Shown here piece after piece: positions 44,024-55,448 of a DNA stretch of 64,000 nt. Below the pieces are notes generated by a model. The model was not told the DNA's origin, made no database searches, and saw only the letters and a list, made by a program, of their open reading frames with translations. Source of the stretch: Corticium candelabrum (taxonomy: Eukaryota; Porifera; Homoscleromorpha; Homosclerophorida; Plakinidae); contig NC_085093.1 in the NCBI RefSeq assembly GCF_963422355.1, positions 8,196,618 to 8,260,617 on the forward strand. Reading direction: 5' to 3'. Position 1 is the stretch's first letter, and the number at the start of each line of letters is the position of its first letter. The position numbers were made by a program, and so were the translations under genes.

Positions 44024-45635
44024 TTGGCGAGCGAAGCGAGCCTCTCTCTTGTCATGTCAATTGAGCTCGAGATATATTTTATTTATATATTTATATATTT
44101 ATATATTTATATATTTATATATTTATATATATGCGTACGTCAGCACTTGTCATATGGATTTACGGCAAAACGGAAAGACGGATCAACAAAACGACGATGC
44201 CAGATGAATGCAATTTTGGCTCCGTAACATATGCGCGAAAACTGAAGTAAGGGCCCTTTTCGAGGGGTCGACTTAATTGTAATTTCTAGGCGAGGAGAGT
44301 AAAACGACTCTCGATTTTACACCCTTACGCGACTAAAGCGCAAAGGAGACTGATACGTGACAAACGGGATGGAAAGGAAAAGCTAAAAGAAGAGAAAAGT
44401 CTGTTTTTTGAGTTTCCGCGCGTTACTTTGATAGAAATTATTGTGACGTAACCATTGTCACGTGACTACGCGACCATTGTTACGCGCCTATCTCAGCTAA
44501 TAAACGAGTGAGACGATTGAAGCGTGAACGAAAAATTGAAGACGATTATAGTATTTTGCGTTCAATTATCCGATTCAGGCAATCAATTATCCGATTTGGG
44601 CGTTCAGTTATCCGATTCGGGCATTCAATTATCCGACTCAGGTATTCAATTATCCGATGTTCTGTCTTAGAAGTACTAAATTTATAGAAATAATTGTTTC
44701 AGACTGATACGTAAAGTCAAAACGGCGCACATTTCTTTCATGACGTCTTTTTATGATGCTCACTCACGTTTCAGCTGAACAATAAATGATTGATTCAAGA
44801 AAGGTGGGAAGGTGAAGTAGTGAAATTCGAGCTCTTGATCAGCTAAAAACCCGCTGCGACGCATGATGGACTGTTGCATGGTATCACGCAAGACGCGCGG
44901 TTTACGAAGTATGCGGATTACACCACGATTGACGGAGCAAGGCGTTGTTGTAGGCTTCCTAGATATGTAGATTTAGTTCGCTCACAACAGCTTAGTTAGA
45001 CCTCCGCGGAAACGTGGGACACCAAGATTAGTGCAAAAGAAATTATCGTACAACACTTACTAAATATTTACACTAAAGTCAAGATTAATTACAAAATTAT
45101 TGCGACTAGACAGCTGATGAATGATGATGTCTAAGCAGCTGCCCAACCGCAGACTAGGTAAGTTATTCAGTTTTCCATGATATTGCACAACAGCCCCTGG
45201 CAACGGGTAAATAAACGCCCAATTCGGATAATTGACCAACTCATTCATATAACTGAACGCAACATACTATAAAAGAGCAACTAAAAGTCTACAAATTATT
45301 GCGTCTATACAGCTGATGAATGATGATATTTGAGCAGCTGCCCAACCGCAGACTATGTAAGTTATTTAGTTTTCCATGATATTGCACAATAGCGGTAAGC
45401 AACGGATACTTGAATGCATGAATCGGATAATTGAACGCCTGAATAGGATAACTGAACACCGGATTCGGATAATCGAACGCAAAATACTATAGAAGAGCAA
45501 CTGAAAGTCTGTTTCCTGAGTCAACGCGTTTGTTTGACAGAAACTATTGCTACGTAACGCAACCATTGTTACGCGAATAGGTAAAGACGGAACACCATCG
45601 CTCGCCAAACACAATGCTAACCGAGCATTTACTAG
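44024..45635 (+). mobile_element. HINE copy F12, complete (1,612 bp)
   Basis: Complete, with the internal duplication also found in F6 and F7 (two GCAGCTGCCCAACCGCAGAC blocks near 45138 and 45338). Confidence 0.85.
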
Positions 45636-46877
45636 TATATTTATATATTTATATATATACGTACGTCAGCACATGGATTTACGGCAAAACAGAAAGACAA
45701 ATCAACAAAACGACGATGCCAGATGAATGCAATTTTGGCTCCGTAACATATGCGCTAAAAATTGAAGCATGGGACCTCTTTTGAGGGGTCGACTCAATCG
45801 TAATTTCTTGGCGAGGAGAGTCAAACGACTCTCGATTTTGCTCCCTTACGCGACTAAAGAAAAAAGGAGACTGATTTGTGACAAACGGAATGAAAAAGAA
45901 AAGCTAAAAGAAGAGAAAAGTCTGTTTTTTGAGTTTCGGCGCGTTACTTTGATAGAAATTATTGCTACGCAACCATTGTCACGTGACTATACGATCATTG
46001 TTACGCGACTATCTCAGTAAGCGAGTGAGACGACTGAAGCGTGAACGAAGAATTGAAGACAACTATAGTGTTTTGCGTTCAATTATCTGAACTCAGCGTT
46101 CAGTTACCCGATTCAGGCAATCAATTATCCGAATTGGGCGTTCAGTTATCCGATTCGGGCATTCAATTATCCGATGTTCTGTCCTAATTAGAAGTACCAA
46201 ATATAGAAATAATTATTTTAGTAGCACATTTCTTTCATGACGTCTTTCTATGATGCTCACTCACGTTTCAGCTGAACAAGAAATGATTGATTCAAGAAAG
46301 GTGGGAAGGCAAAGTAGTGAAATTCGAGCTCTTCATTAGCTAAAAACCAGCTGCGACGCATGATGGACTGCTGCATGGTATCACGCAAGACGCGCGATTT
46401 ACATAGTATGCGGATTACACCACGATTGACGGAGCAAGACGTTGTTGTAGGCTTCCTAGATATGTAGATTTAGTTCGCTCCCAACAGCTTAGTTAGACCT
46501 CCGCGGAAACGTGGGACACCAAGATTAGTGCAAAGGAAATTATCGTACAACACACACCAAAAATTCACGCTAAAGTCAAGATTAATTACAAATTATTAAG
46601 TCTATACAGCTGATGAATGATGATATTTGAGCAGCTGCCCAACCGCAGACTATGTAAGTTATTTAGTTGCACAACAGCCGTAAGCAACGGATAATTGAGG
46701 GCCTGTATCGGATAATTGAACGCAGAATACTATAGAAGAGCAACTGAAAGTCTGTTTCCTGAGTTCCCGCGTTTGTTTGACAGAAACTATTGCTAGGAGC
46801 GCAACCATTGTTACGCGAATAGGCAAAGACAGAACACCATCGCTCGCCAAACACAATGCTAACCGAGCATTTACTAG
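45636..46877 (+). mobile_element. HINE copy F13, headless
   Basis: Tail-microsatellite-core junction with no head. The core is nearly the same as the F7 core at 37253. Confidence 0.8.
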
Positions 46878-48170
46878 TATATTTATATATTTATATATTT
46901 ATATATTTATATATTTATATATTTATATATTTATATATATACGTACGTCAGCACTTGTCATATGGATTTACGGCAAAACAGAAAGACAAATCGACAAAAC
47001 GACGATGCCAGATGAATGCAATTTTGACTCCTTAACATATGCGCTAAAAATTGAAGCATGGGACCTCTTTTGAGGGGTCGACTCAATTGTAATTTCTTGG
47101 CGAGGAGAGTCAAACGACTCTCGATTTTGCTCCCTTACGCGACTAAAGAGAAAAGGAGACTGATTTGTGACAAACGGAATGAAAAAGAAAAGCTAAAAGA
47201 AGAGAAAAGTCTGCTTTTTGAGTTTCGGCGCGTTACTTTGATAGAAATTATTGCTACGCAACCATTGTCACGTGACTATGCGATCATTGTTACGCGACTA
47301 TCTCAGTAAACGAGTGAGACGACTGAAGCGTGAACGAAGAATTGAAGACAACTATAGTGTTTTGCGTTCAATTATCTGAACTCAGCGTTCAGTTACCCGA
47401 TTCAGGCATTCAATTATCCGATGTTCTGTCCTAATTAGAAGTACCAAATATAGAAATAATTATTTTAGTTGCACATTTCTTTCATGACGTCTTTCTATGA
47501 TGTTCACTCACGTTTCAGCTGAACAATAAATGATTGATTCAAGAAAGGTGGGAAGGCGAAGTAGTGAAATTCGAGCTCTTGATTAGCTAAAAACCTGCTA
47601 AGACGCATGATGGACTGTTGCATGGTATCACGCGAGACGCGCGGTTTACAAATTATGCGAATTACACCACGATTGACGGGATAAAACCGTTGTTGTAGGC
47701 TTCCTAGATATGTAGATTTAGTTCGCTCACAACAGTTTAGTTAGACTTCCGCGGAAACGTGGGACACCAAGATTAGTGCAAAGAAAAATATCGTACAACA
47801 CACGCTAAAAATTCACGCTAAAGTCAAGATTAATTACAAATTATTGCGACTAGACAGCTGATGAATGATGATATTTGAGCAGCTGCCCAACCGCAGACTA
47901 TGTAAGTTATTCAGTTTTCCATGATATTGCACAACAGCCGTAAGGAACGGATAATTGAACGCCTGAATCGGATAATTGAACGCCCAATTCGGATAATTGA
48001 ACGCCAAATACTATAGAAGAGCAACTGAAAGTCTGTTTCCTTAGTTCCCGCGTTTGTTTGACAGAAACTATTGCCATGTAACGCAACCATTGTTACACGA
48101 ATTATCACTCAATAGGTAAAGATAGAACACCATCGCTCGCCAAACACAATGCTAACCGAGCATTTGCTAG
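46878..48170 (+). mobile_element. HINE copy F14, headless
   Basis: Second of four consecutive headless units; 60 bp of microsatellite. Tail shows TTTGCTAG for TTTACTAG. Confidence 0.8.
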
Positions 48171-49432
48171 TATATTTATATATTTATATATTTATATATT
48201 TATATACGTACGTCAGCACTTGTCATATGGATTTACGGCAAAACAGAAAGACAAATCAACAAAACGACGATGCCAGATGAATGCAATTTTGACTCCGTAA
48301 CATATGCGCTAAAAATTGAAGCAAGGGACCCCTTTTGAGGGGTCGACTCAATTGTAATTTCTTGGCGAGAAGAGTCAAACGACTCTCGATTTTGCTCCCT
48401 TACGCGACTAAAGAGAAAAGGAGACTGATTCGCGACAAATGGAATGAAAAGGAAAAGCTAAAAGAAGAGAAAAGTCTGTTTTTGAGTTTCGGCGCGTTAC
48501 TTTGATAGAAATTTTTTGCTACGCAACCATTGTCACGTGAATATGCGATCATTGTTACGCGACTATCTCAGTAAATGAGTGAGACGATTGAAGCGTGAAC
48601 GAAAAATTGAAGACAACTATAGTATTTTGCGTTCAATTATCCGAACTCAGCGTTCAGTTACCCGATCAGGCAAGCAATTATTCGAATTGGGCGTTCAGTT
48701 ATCCGATGTTCTGTCCTAATTAGAAGTACCAAATATAGAAATAATTATTTTAGTCGCACATTTCTTTCATGACGTCTTTCTATGATGCTCACCCACGTTA
48801 AATCAGCTGAGCACTAAATATTGATTCAAGAAAGGTGGGAAGGCGAAGTAGGGAAATTCGAGCTCTTGATTAGCTAAAAACCCGCTACGACGCATGATGG
48901 GGACTGTGATGGTATCACGCTAGACACGCGGTTTACAAAGTATGCGGATTACACCACGATTGACAGAGCAAGATGTTGTTGTAGGCTTCCTAGATATGTA
49001 GATTTAGTTCGCTCACAACAGCTTAGCTAGACCTAAGCGGAAACGTGGGACACCAAGATTAGTGCAAAAGAAATTATCCTACAACACACGTTAAAAATTC
49101 ACGCTAAGTCAAGATTAATTACAAATTATTGCGTCTATACAGCTGATGAATGATGATATTTGAGCAGCTGCCCAACCGCAGACTATGTAAGTTATGATAT
49201 TGCACTACAGCCGTAAGCAACGAATAATTGAACGCCGAGTTCAGATAATTGAACACCGGATTCGGATAATTGAAAGAAAAATACTATAGAAGAGCAACTG
49301 AAAATCTGTTTCCTGAGTTCCCGCATTTGTTTGACAGAAACTACTGCGTCATAACACAACCATTGTTACGCGAATAGATAAAGACAGAACACCATGGCTC
49401 GCCAAACACAATGCTAACCGAGCATTTACTAG
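48171..49432 (+). mobile_element. HINE copy F15, headless
   Basis: Third consecutive headless unit; the left iteron cluster is short (one iteron lost near 48665). Confidence 0.8.
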
Positions 49433-50746
49433 TATATTTATATATTTATATATTTATATGCGTACGTCAGCACTTTTCATATGGATTTACGGCAAAACGG
49501 AAAGACGGATCGACAAAGGACGATGACAGATGAATGCAATTTTGACTCCGCAACGTATGTGCAAAAAATTGAATCAAAGATCCCTTTCCAGAGGTCGACT
49601 CAATTAGAATTTCTTGGCGAGAAGAGTGAAATGAATCTCGATTTCGCTCCCGTACACGACTAAGAATGAAATAAGCCTGACGCGTGACAAAAGGAATGAA
49701 AAGAAAAAGCTATAAGAAGAGAAAAGTCTGTTTTCTGAGTTTCCGCGCGTTAGTTTGACAGACATCGTTGCTACGCAACCATTGTTACGCGAATACGCCA
49801 CCATTGTTATGCGACTAGCTAAGCAAACGAGTGAAACGGTTGAAGCGTGAACGAAGAATTAAAGACAACAAGAAGAAGAGCAACTGAAAGTATGAAATTG
49901 GGCGTTCAGTTACTCGATTTGGGCCTTCAATTATCCGACTCATGCATTCGATTATCCGATCTTCTGTCTTAGAAGTACTAAATCTAAAGAAATAATTATT
50001 TCAGTCTGACTAGAGTCAAAACCGCGCACATTTCTTTCATGACGTCTTCTATGATGCTCACTCACGTTTCAGCTGAACAATAAAAGATACATTCAAGAAA
50101 GGTGGGAAGGTGAAGTAGTGAAATTTGAGCTTTTGATTAGCTAAAACCCGCTACGACGCATGATGGACTGTTGCATGGTATCACGCAGGACGCGTGGTTT
50201 ACAAAGTATGCCGGTTTAATTGCACCACGATGACGGAGTATTAGGTGTTGTTGTAGGCTTCCTAGATATGTAGATTTAGTTCGCTCCCAACAGCTTAGAT
50301 AGACCTCCGCAGAAACGTGAGACACCAAGATTAGTGCAAACGAAATTATTCTACAACACACGATAAACATTCATGCTGGAGTCAAGATTAATCACAAATA
50401 ATTGCGTCTACACAGCTGATGAATGATGATATTTGAGCAGCTGCCCAACCGCAGACTATGTAATTAAGTTATTCAGTTTTACATGCTAGTGCACAACAGC
50501 CCTAGGCAACGGATAATTGAACGCCTGAATCGGATAATTAAACACCGAGTTTAGATAATTGAACAACGGATTCGGATAATTGAACGCAAAATGCTAGAGA
50601 AGAGCAACTGAAAGTCTATTTCCTGAGTTCCTGCGTTTGTTTGACAGAAACTATATTCCTACGTAACGCAACCATTGTTACGCGAATATATGTAAAGGCA
50701 GAACACCGTCGCTCGCCAAACCCAATGCTAACCGAGCATTTACTAG
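49433..50746 (+). mobile_element. HINE copy F16, headless, rearranged core
   Basis: Near 49865-49890 it reads AAGACAACAAGAAGAAGAGC, the uninterrupted (short-form) junction. It then runs into a left-truncated middle segment and, at 50595, reaches the GAAGAGCAACTGAAAGTC block a second time. It appears to be a recombinant of a short and a long form. Its right half matches copy F5. Confidence 0.75.
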
Positions 50747-50756
50747 TATATATATA

Positions 50757-51495
50757 TAGTTCCCTAGACGATATCTAGACTACTCTATTTGAAATCGTTC
50801 TCAATGAGGAAGGAAGCGAGTTCCAGAAACACTGGGCCCGATAGAAGAAGGTACGGCGCAGGGCTTCAGTGTGCGGCCGTGAGAGGATGACTCCTGACGC
50901 TGAGAGACGCGTGCCATACGTGCTGCTGATGTCCGCCTTCTCGAATCGAAAACAGATTTCGCTGGGAGCCAGCGAATAGAAACCGCGATGAGCTAGAGAT
51001 CCTAGGTAGAAAGCATGACGTGTCTTGCAGGTGCTCGAGCCATATTTTGCAAGGATAGGTGAAATATCACCAGTGGGCTCCTAGCCACGACGACCATCGA
51101 GGGCTCGTAGACATCTCTTTTCAATTCTCTGAAGCCTAGCCGAAATACCAGCAGAACCATCATTCCAAATAGAAGAACAGTAGTCAAGATCCGGTTGAAT
51201 AATCGATTGCACAAACGCCACACGAGCAGGAACATTGAGTAATTTGAATGACCTGCCTAATTTTCGTGCAACTTTCTTCAGAGCGGAACTCAAATGGGGA
51301 CGCCAATTCAGATTGTGATCGAAAATAACACCCATGCAGATATTTTGCAGAGTCTACTGGTTTGAGAGCAACGTCATCCACAGTAATTGATAAAGAAGAA
51401 CGATCAAATGTATCACGAAATGTTCGAAATAGAACCAATTTCGATTTCTTTCCATTCAGCATCATCAAATTGTCGCGGTAAAACGAAAATCGCAC
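50757..51495 (-). pseudogene. LINE reverse transcriptase C-terminal remnant
   Basis: Minus strand reads NGKKSKLVLFRTFRDTF, then a frameshift, then GVIFDHNLNWRPHLSSALKK, QSIIQPDLDYCSSIWN and RLQRIEKRCLRALDGR. In the last frame FYRAQCFWNSLPSSLRTI follows. These are post-palm blocks typical of jockey/CR1-like LINEs, which end with a WNSLP motif. It is 5' truncated at about 51495 and has at least one frameshift, near 51340. Confidence 0.75.
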
Positions 51496-51695
51496 CTAGT
51501 GGACGTTATTTGAAAAACCGCCACGTACGTTTTTGTTTTTGGCCTTACTAGAATGCTCAGCTATCAAGTTTGCTCTGAGATAACGCCAAACTTCCCAACT
51601 TGATGTGTGACCAGAAACGATTAGCGGCCGAGGGCGGAGTCAGAGTTGCGTGGACCGGTGAAGTGCTCCTTTAAAAGCCTGAGATATTTAGTGTC
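51496..51695. other. No gene recognised
   Basis: Contains CCAAACTTCCCAACTTGATG and ends near TGAAGTGCTCCTTTAAAAG, perhaps the edge of a MITE; a partner end was not found. Confidence 0.35.
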
Positions 51696-51808
51696 GCGTA
51701 GCCAGACCCTTTACGTCCCTCATACTTCCAGGCGAGAAAGGAGTATGACGCGTCATACTTCCTTTCTCGCCTGGAAGTAAGGTGGCTAAAGGGCTCTGGC
51801 TACGTAAG
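51696..51808. repeat. Near-perfect palindrome, about 112 bp
   Basis: CGTAGCCAGACCCTTTACG on the left faces GGCTCTGGCTACG on the right. Both arms contain CTTCCAGGCGAGAAAGGA and meet at TATGACGCGTCATA. It would form a long hairpin with almost no loop, so it is a foldback-type MITE or snapback repeat. Confidence 0.8.
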
Positions 51809-52215
51809 ACTACTAAGATATCTAATAAGCCATCAATATGAACTGCAGCTCAGTGTCAGCTGTGCAGATGGGTATCAGAAACTAAAACAGGTTCTAATTA
51901 AACTATTGCATTCCGTCAAAAAAAGGACACCAAGGAAACAACAATTGCAGACACTACGTTGTTTGCATGAACATCTAGCATACAAATCAAATTGAGACAA
52001 CAAATACAACATTCTTTAATCGCTAAACTAATACACGGGCGTTAAATGTAAAAGATTTTCTGAATTACAAAGTGGAACCAGGATTAAAATATTGATACAA
52101 AGCACAGGCCTTGATCAACTGCTCAGTTAAATGAAAAAAGATCTTCGCTTTTGTGCAGGGGTTAATGACCCATCTCCAGCCCCATTATGATTTATGATTT
52201 CCCTGTCAGAACCAA
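51809..52215 (-). other. Probable 3' UTR of the minus-strand host gene
   Basis: Sequence downstream of the stop codon of the terminal exon. A candidate polyadenylation signal ATTAAA (minus strand) lies near 52018-52024. No repeats recognised. Confidence 0.35.
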
Positions 52216-52336
52216 TTATATGCCAGGTATGAGATCATCCAATTCTTTGTTCAAATCTCGTAGCATGTTGTCTATATCATCCATCAATTTGTCAGAGTTG
52301 TCCTGTTCATAGAGAAATTCATCAGGAGAAAGGTCA
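52216..52336 (-). CDS. Host gene terminal exon, acidic C-terminus
   Basis: On the minus strand a GTTTATCTTTAG acceptor precedes 121 nt that read DLSPDEFLYEQDNSDKLMDD, then IDNMLRDLNKELDDLIPGI and a TAA stop. The composition is acidic and heptad-like (L/I at regular spacing), consistent with a short helix or coiled-coil tail. I do not recognise the protein. Its upstream exons lie at higher coordinates, beyond or among the retrotransposon cluster. Confidence 0.45.
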
Positions 52337-52769
52337 CTAAAGATAAACAAACGACTTCCTAAAAAAACCAAATACACTATATTTGTAAACCATACTGTTT
52401 CAATGACCGTGGAAATTCAGTTGCTGAAAAACAAGACAAATTAATGAGCAACATATATCATTGTAGTAAAAATTGGCATTCAAAGATAATAATACAGAAA
52501 TTCTGCGGGTTAATACTAATGCTAATACTACCAGAAATACTAATACTAATATTGAACACAACAACTTTATTGATATAGCTTTTAACTACTACAATACCAG
52601 CAATACACTGCTACAACAACCATACTACTACTACTACTCACAGAACCGGTGTACTTGAAAATCAAACTCTATCATACAAGATAAATAATTAAGCAAAGGT
52701 ACTGTACGCAACACACAAAAAACAATTACATTAAACACATATTTAATTCTAAAATTTAACTGCAAGGTA
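52337..52769. other. Intron-like sequence with imperfect (AAT/ACT)n
   Basis: Contains AATACTAATGCTAATACT and similar units (52505-52560) and CTACTACTACTACTCACAG (52623-52640). A diverged copy of the 45-bp tail module follows (GAACCGGTGTACTTGAAAAT, 52642-52661). No gene. Confidence 0.5.
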
Positions 52770-53757
52770 GTCTACTCTCAGCTAAAGCCAAGAGTATGTC
52801 TTTGTTGATAGGTGTTCTTGTTCTGCAGCCTCTGAGACACATGATGGATGCGCGTAATAAGGCAAAGCCAATGCGACATCTTATCCAGTTAATGGAAGTA
52901 CTGTTGACAATGTTTGTTTCAGAGACAGTAGCAACCCGAGTCTTTTCAAAAACGTTGAAGTTACTCCAGTACAGGAAAACACCAGGGGAGTAAAAGAGGC
53001 ATGCTCTATTCGTTTCACCCTTTCTTCATAGCAACGTTTCTTCTCTTGTTTGTGGAGTTTGTAGCAGGAAGAGATTGCAGAAGACTTGTAACAAGAAGCA
53101 TTAGGATTGAATATTCTTACGCCATAGAAGTTTTTTGAAAAAGACCTCCCCAAAATCCACATGCAGACACATATAAGCGAGCTGAGTTGCTGTGCTGTGG
53201 TAGACTTTCACCAGAAGGGGCTGTAACTTGGGCTCTACTTCAATATCGTGACAAACATCAGAGAGAAGAATTGCTATAAGATCGCGTACTTCGCTGTGTC
53301 TGATTGTTGGGTATCCACCGGTTGGACAGGCAAGAGCATGATCAATCGTGATTTTTTACCACAAAGATAAGTATCAGTTTAACAAGGAGGCAACCAACCA
53401 TATCTAAGGCATAACGCGTCACGAAATGCAGACTTGTGTAGCAAAAAGTCATGTTTGATCAAACGAAGCACTAATAACCAGATACAGGCACCTTTCTCTT
53501 TTGCTAGATCAATGAATCACTTCACAGCTTTTGGGACTTCATGTTCTACTTGTTCTGCAATTGCTGACGTACAACTGATAACAGGGGATTCTGTTCTTTT
53601 TGAACATTTTCATGAAAATCTGTGTCTTGTTGAAGAATGAGTCTTAACAAAGAAGCTGTTATCATTTGTGAGTTGGTAAACTCTTGACATAAAGAAGGAT
53701 TGATGATTCCCAGACCGCCAAGTTTAGGAGGAAGAGCAAGCATATTTCTTTCTATAT
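52770..53757 (-). mobile_element. (TAC)n-associated non-LTR retrotransposon copy a, diverged, 5' truncated
   Basis: Minus-strand pieces MLALPPKLGGLGIINPSL (from 53734) and FYGVRIFNPNASCYKS (near 53135) match the thumb and endonuclease regions of copy b. The reading frame is broken several times. The 5' truncation at 53757 abuts a (TAC)n tract (53758-53789). It is the oldest-looking copy of the cluster. Confidence 0.75.
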
Positions 53758-53789
53758 TTACTACTACTACTACTGCTACTACTACTACT

Positions 53790-53880
53790 GAGAGAACTGG
53801 TGTATTTGAACAATCAAACGGCATCTGCTAACACACTACTACTACTACTACTTGAATAAACTACTACTACTACTACTACT
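53790..53880. repeat. 45-bp tail module plus (TAC)n
   Basis: GAGAGAACTGGTGTATTTGA through ATCTGCTAACAC, then (TAC)n containing a TTGAATAAA island. The same 45 bp recur at 56486, 56587 and 60496, always between TAC tracts. They look like the extreme 3' end of a further element, left after very short insertions. Confidence 0.7.
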
Positions 53881-53990
53881 AATAGTAATAAAATCTCTAC
53901 TACTTTTTTCAAAATACTACTACTGTATGTAAAAGCTTCCTCTATAGCAACAAGTTTCTAGGTTGTAACAACTTTGAGATAAACAGTCTT

Positions 53991-55448
53991 CTATAATCTA
54001 CTTTCTGCTGCTTCCAGCAGAATGTTGAAGTCCCTTGAGGTTCTGTGAAGCTTGGACCTGCATCCTCGCAAACACATCACGCAGGCCCGAAGGAGTGCAA
54101 ATGACAGTCGACATCTCAGCCAGTTGATAGTTGTGCTGTACTTGGTGTGGTGCTTTTCCGATAAAAGTGAGGCTAGTCTTTTCAAAAAAATAGACGTCAG
54201 TTTACTGCATCCTCCAGTGCATGCTAAAATGATTGGCGTGAACGATGAAAGCTCCACGTTATTAATTCGTTCCTCGTATCGCCTTTTCTTCTCTTGTTCC
54301 TGCCGTTTATATAATGACGGGATCTGCACTGATTTGTAGGATGAGGCATTAGGGTTGAAGACTCTGACGTCAAAGAAAGTCCGTTGGAAGTGCCCACCCC
54401 AAAATCCACTGACAGCAATATCAAGTCTGGCATTTTCGTCAGAGGTAGTACAGCGTTTTTGAAACACCTCGCCGTTGAGAGGTTGCAGAACGGGCTCTTT
54501 GTGTACATCGTGGCAAACCTCTGTCAACAAGTTGGTAAATAAATCGCGGACCTCGTTATGGCGGATGCTGGGGTATCCTCCTGTTGGACATGACAGAGAG
54601 TGATCTACTGAGAATTTAGATCCACATGGACATATGTCTGGGAGGTTGGACGGGTGCCAACCGTATCTGAGGCACAGGGCATCCCGAAACGCAGATTTGT
54701 GCAAAGTGAATCCGTGTTGCTCTAGTGGGATTGCGGTCAGCCAGCAGGAGGCACCCTTCTCACAGGCCAATTCAACTGAACGTTTCAATTCCACAGATAG
54801 ATCATTGACAGTGATTTCAGAATGAGACTTTTGTGCTAGATGTTTTTGCTGGCGAATGCTAGCTTTCATAGAATTCTGCTTGGTAGGAACGTTATCCAGG
54901 TTTGTTTCTTGTTGCACAATTCGGTTGACCAGTGGCGCACAAATTAACTTTGAGTATTCCAGCTCACAAGTCAACGAACGTGGATCTACAATTCCAAGGC
55001 CGCCTAGTCGAGGTGGTAATGCAAAAAGCATTCTCATCTTGTCTCCTGGAGTACTTCTATTGGTTATGGCGGGAATCAGTTTGGATCGTAACGCCTCCTC
55101 CAGAGGATTAAGGTACGCTGCAAAGTTTTCATTGGTTCTGAGTGCAAATTTCCAGCGTCCAATCAGACCCCGTGTGAATATCGAGTGAGCAGCTTGTGGT
55201 TGAGTTTGGGCAATGCAACTGAGTCGCTCTACTTGTAACTTCCAATTGGTCACCTTTTCTTGCAGGAAGTTATTGCAGAAATCTTTGTTTCCAATAGCAG
55301 CTCCAAGGTACTTTTGTCCTTCTGTAGTAATGTTGATATTGGTATTTTCAAAGAGATGTGTAGCTTTGTCAATATTTCCTGATTTCACTAGCAACCATGA
55401 CTTTTTGGGATTTGGAAGATACCCAAACATAGCACCTAAGTCAACCAA
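53991..55448 (-). CDS. Family 1 thumb, zinc motif and RLE-like endonuclease
   Basis: Open for 485 codons. The thumb includes FALPPRLGGLGIVDPRSL. A zinc motif follows, CPCGSKFSVDHSLSC (CxCx7Hx3C), then RHNEVRDLFTNLLTEV. The nuclease-like block is NARLDIAVSGFW followed by RTFFDVRVFNPNA, which places D and DxR as in PD-(D/E)XK enzymes of R2-type elements. The C-terminus has RCRLSFALLRACVMCLRG. It is one frame off the upstream RT. Domain order RT-zinc-RLE supports an R2-like superclade; the exact clade is open. Confidence 0.8.
   Translation of the reverse strand: MVDLGAMFGYLPNPKKSWLLVKSGNIDKATHLFENTNINITTEGQKYLGAAIGNKDFCNNFLQEKVTNWKLQVERLSCIAQTQPQAAHSIFTRGLIGRWKFALRTNENFAAYLNPLEEALRSKLIPAITNRSTPGDKMRMLFALPPRLGGLGIVDPRSLTCELEYSKLICAPLVNRIVQQETNLDNVPTKQNSMKASIRQQKHLAQKSHSEITVNDLSVELKRSVELACEKGASCWLTAIPLEQHGFTLHKSAFRDALCLRYGWHPSNLPDICPCGSKFSVDHSLSCPTGGYPSIRHNEVRDLFTNLLTEVCHDVHKEPVLQPLNGEVFQKRCTTSDENARLDIAVSGFWGGHFQRTFFDVRVFNPNASSYKSVQIPSLYKRQEQEKKRRYEERINNVELSSFTPIILACTGGCSKLTSIFLKRLASLLSEKHHTKYSTTINWLRCRLSFALLRACVMCLRGCRSKLHRTSRDFNILLEAAESRL

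Larger units (their letters stand above)
18483..50746. repeat. Array of HINE/Helentron-like non-autonomous elements
   Basis: At least 21 copies of one 3' terminus occur here: 7 in minus orientation (CTAG at 18536, 19137, 21850, 23132, 25060, 26297, 37805) and 14 in plus (ending 29702, 32791, 34186, 35637, 37219, 39994, 41282, 42628, 44015, 45635, 46877, 48170, 49432, 50746). The terminus holds a subterminal TCGCTCGCCAA, then the hairpin AATGCT-AACCG-AGCATT, then TTACTAG. Complete copies start TTGGCGAGCGAAGCGAGCC, followed by a (TATATATT)n tract and a core starting ACGTACGTCAGCAC. The inverted subterminal repeats, microsatellite near the 5' end, 3' hairpin, CTAG end and absence of target duplication match HINE/Helentron elements as known from DINE-1 and bivalve relatives. 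Confidence 0.75.

Noticed and set aside
37361..47309. Recurring 83-codon frame starting MGPLLRGRLN in the HINE cores
   Set aside because: It spans the core repeat block, is broken in most copies, and its conservation is explained by copy similarity; no domain is recognisable.
29750..48230. Many open frames rich in LYIYIF or YIFIYL
   Set aside because: They are translations of the (TATATATT)n microsatellite and vary in length with it.
28860..50600. Regular 20-bp iterons resembling a CRISPR array
   Set aside because: Units are directly adjacent with no spacers, diverge freely, occur inverted at both ends of a transposon segment, and the genome is eukaryotic.
52473..52658. Asn/Thr-rich 61-codon ORF
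   Set aside because: Translation of imperfect AAT/ACT repeats.
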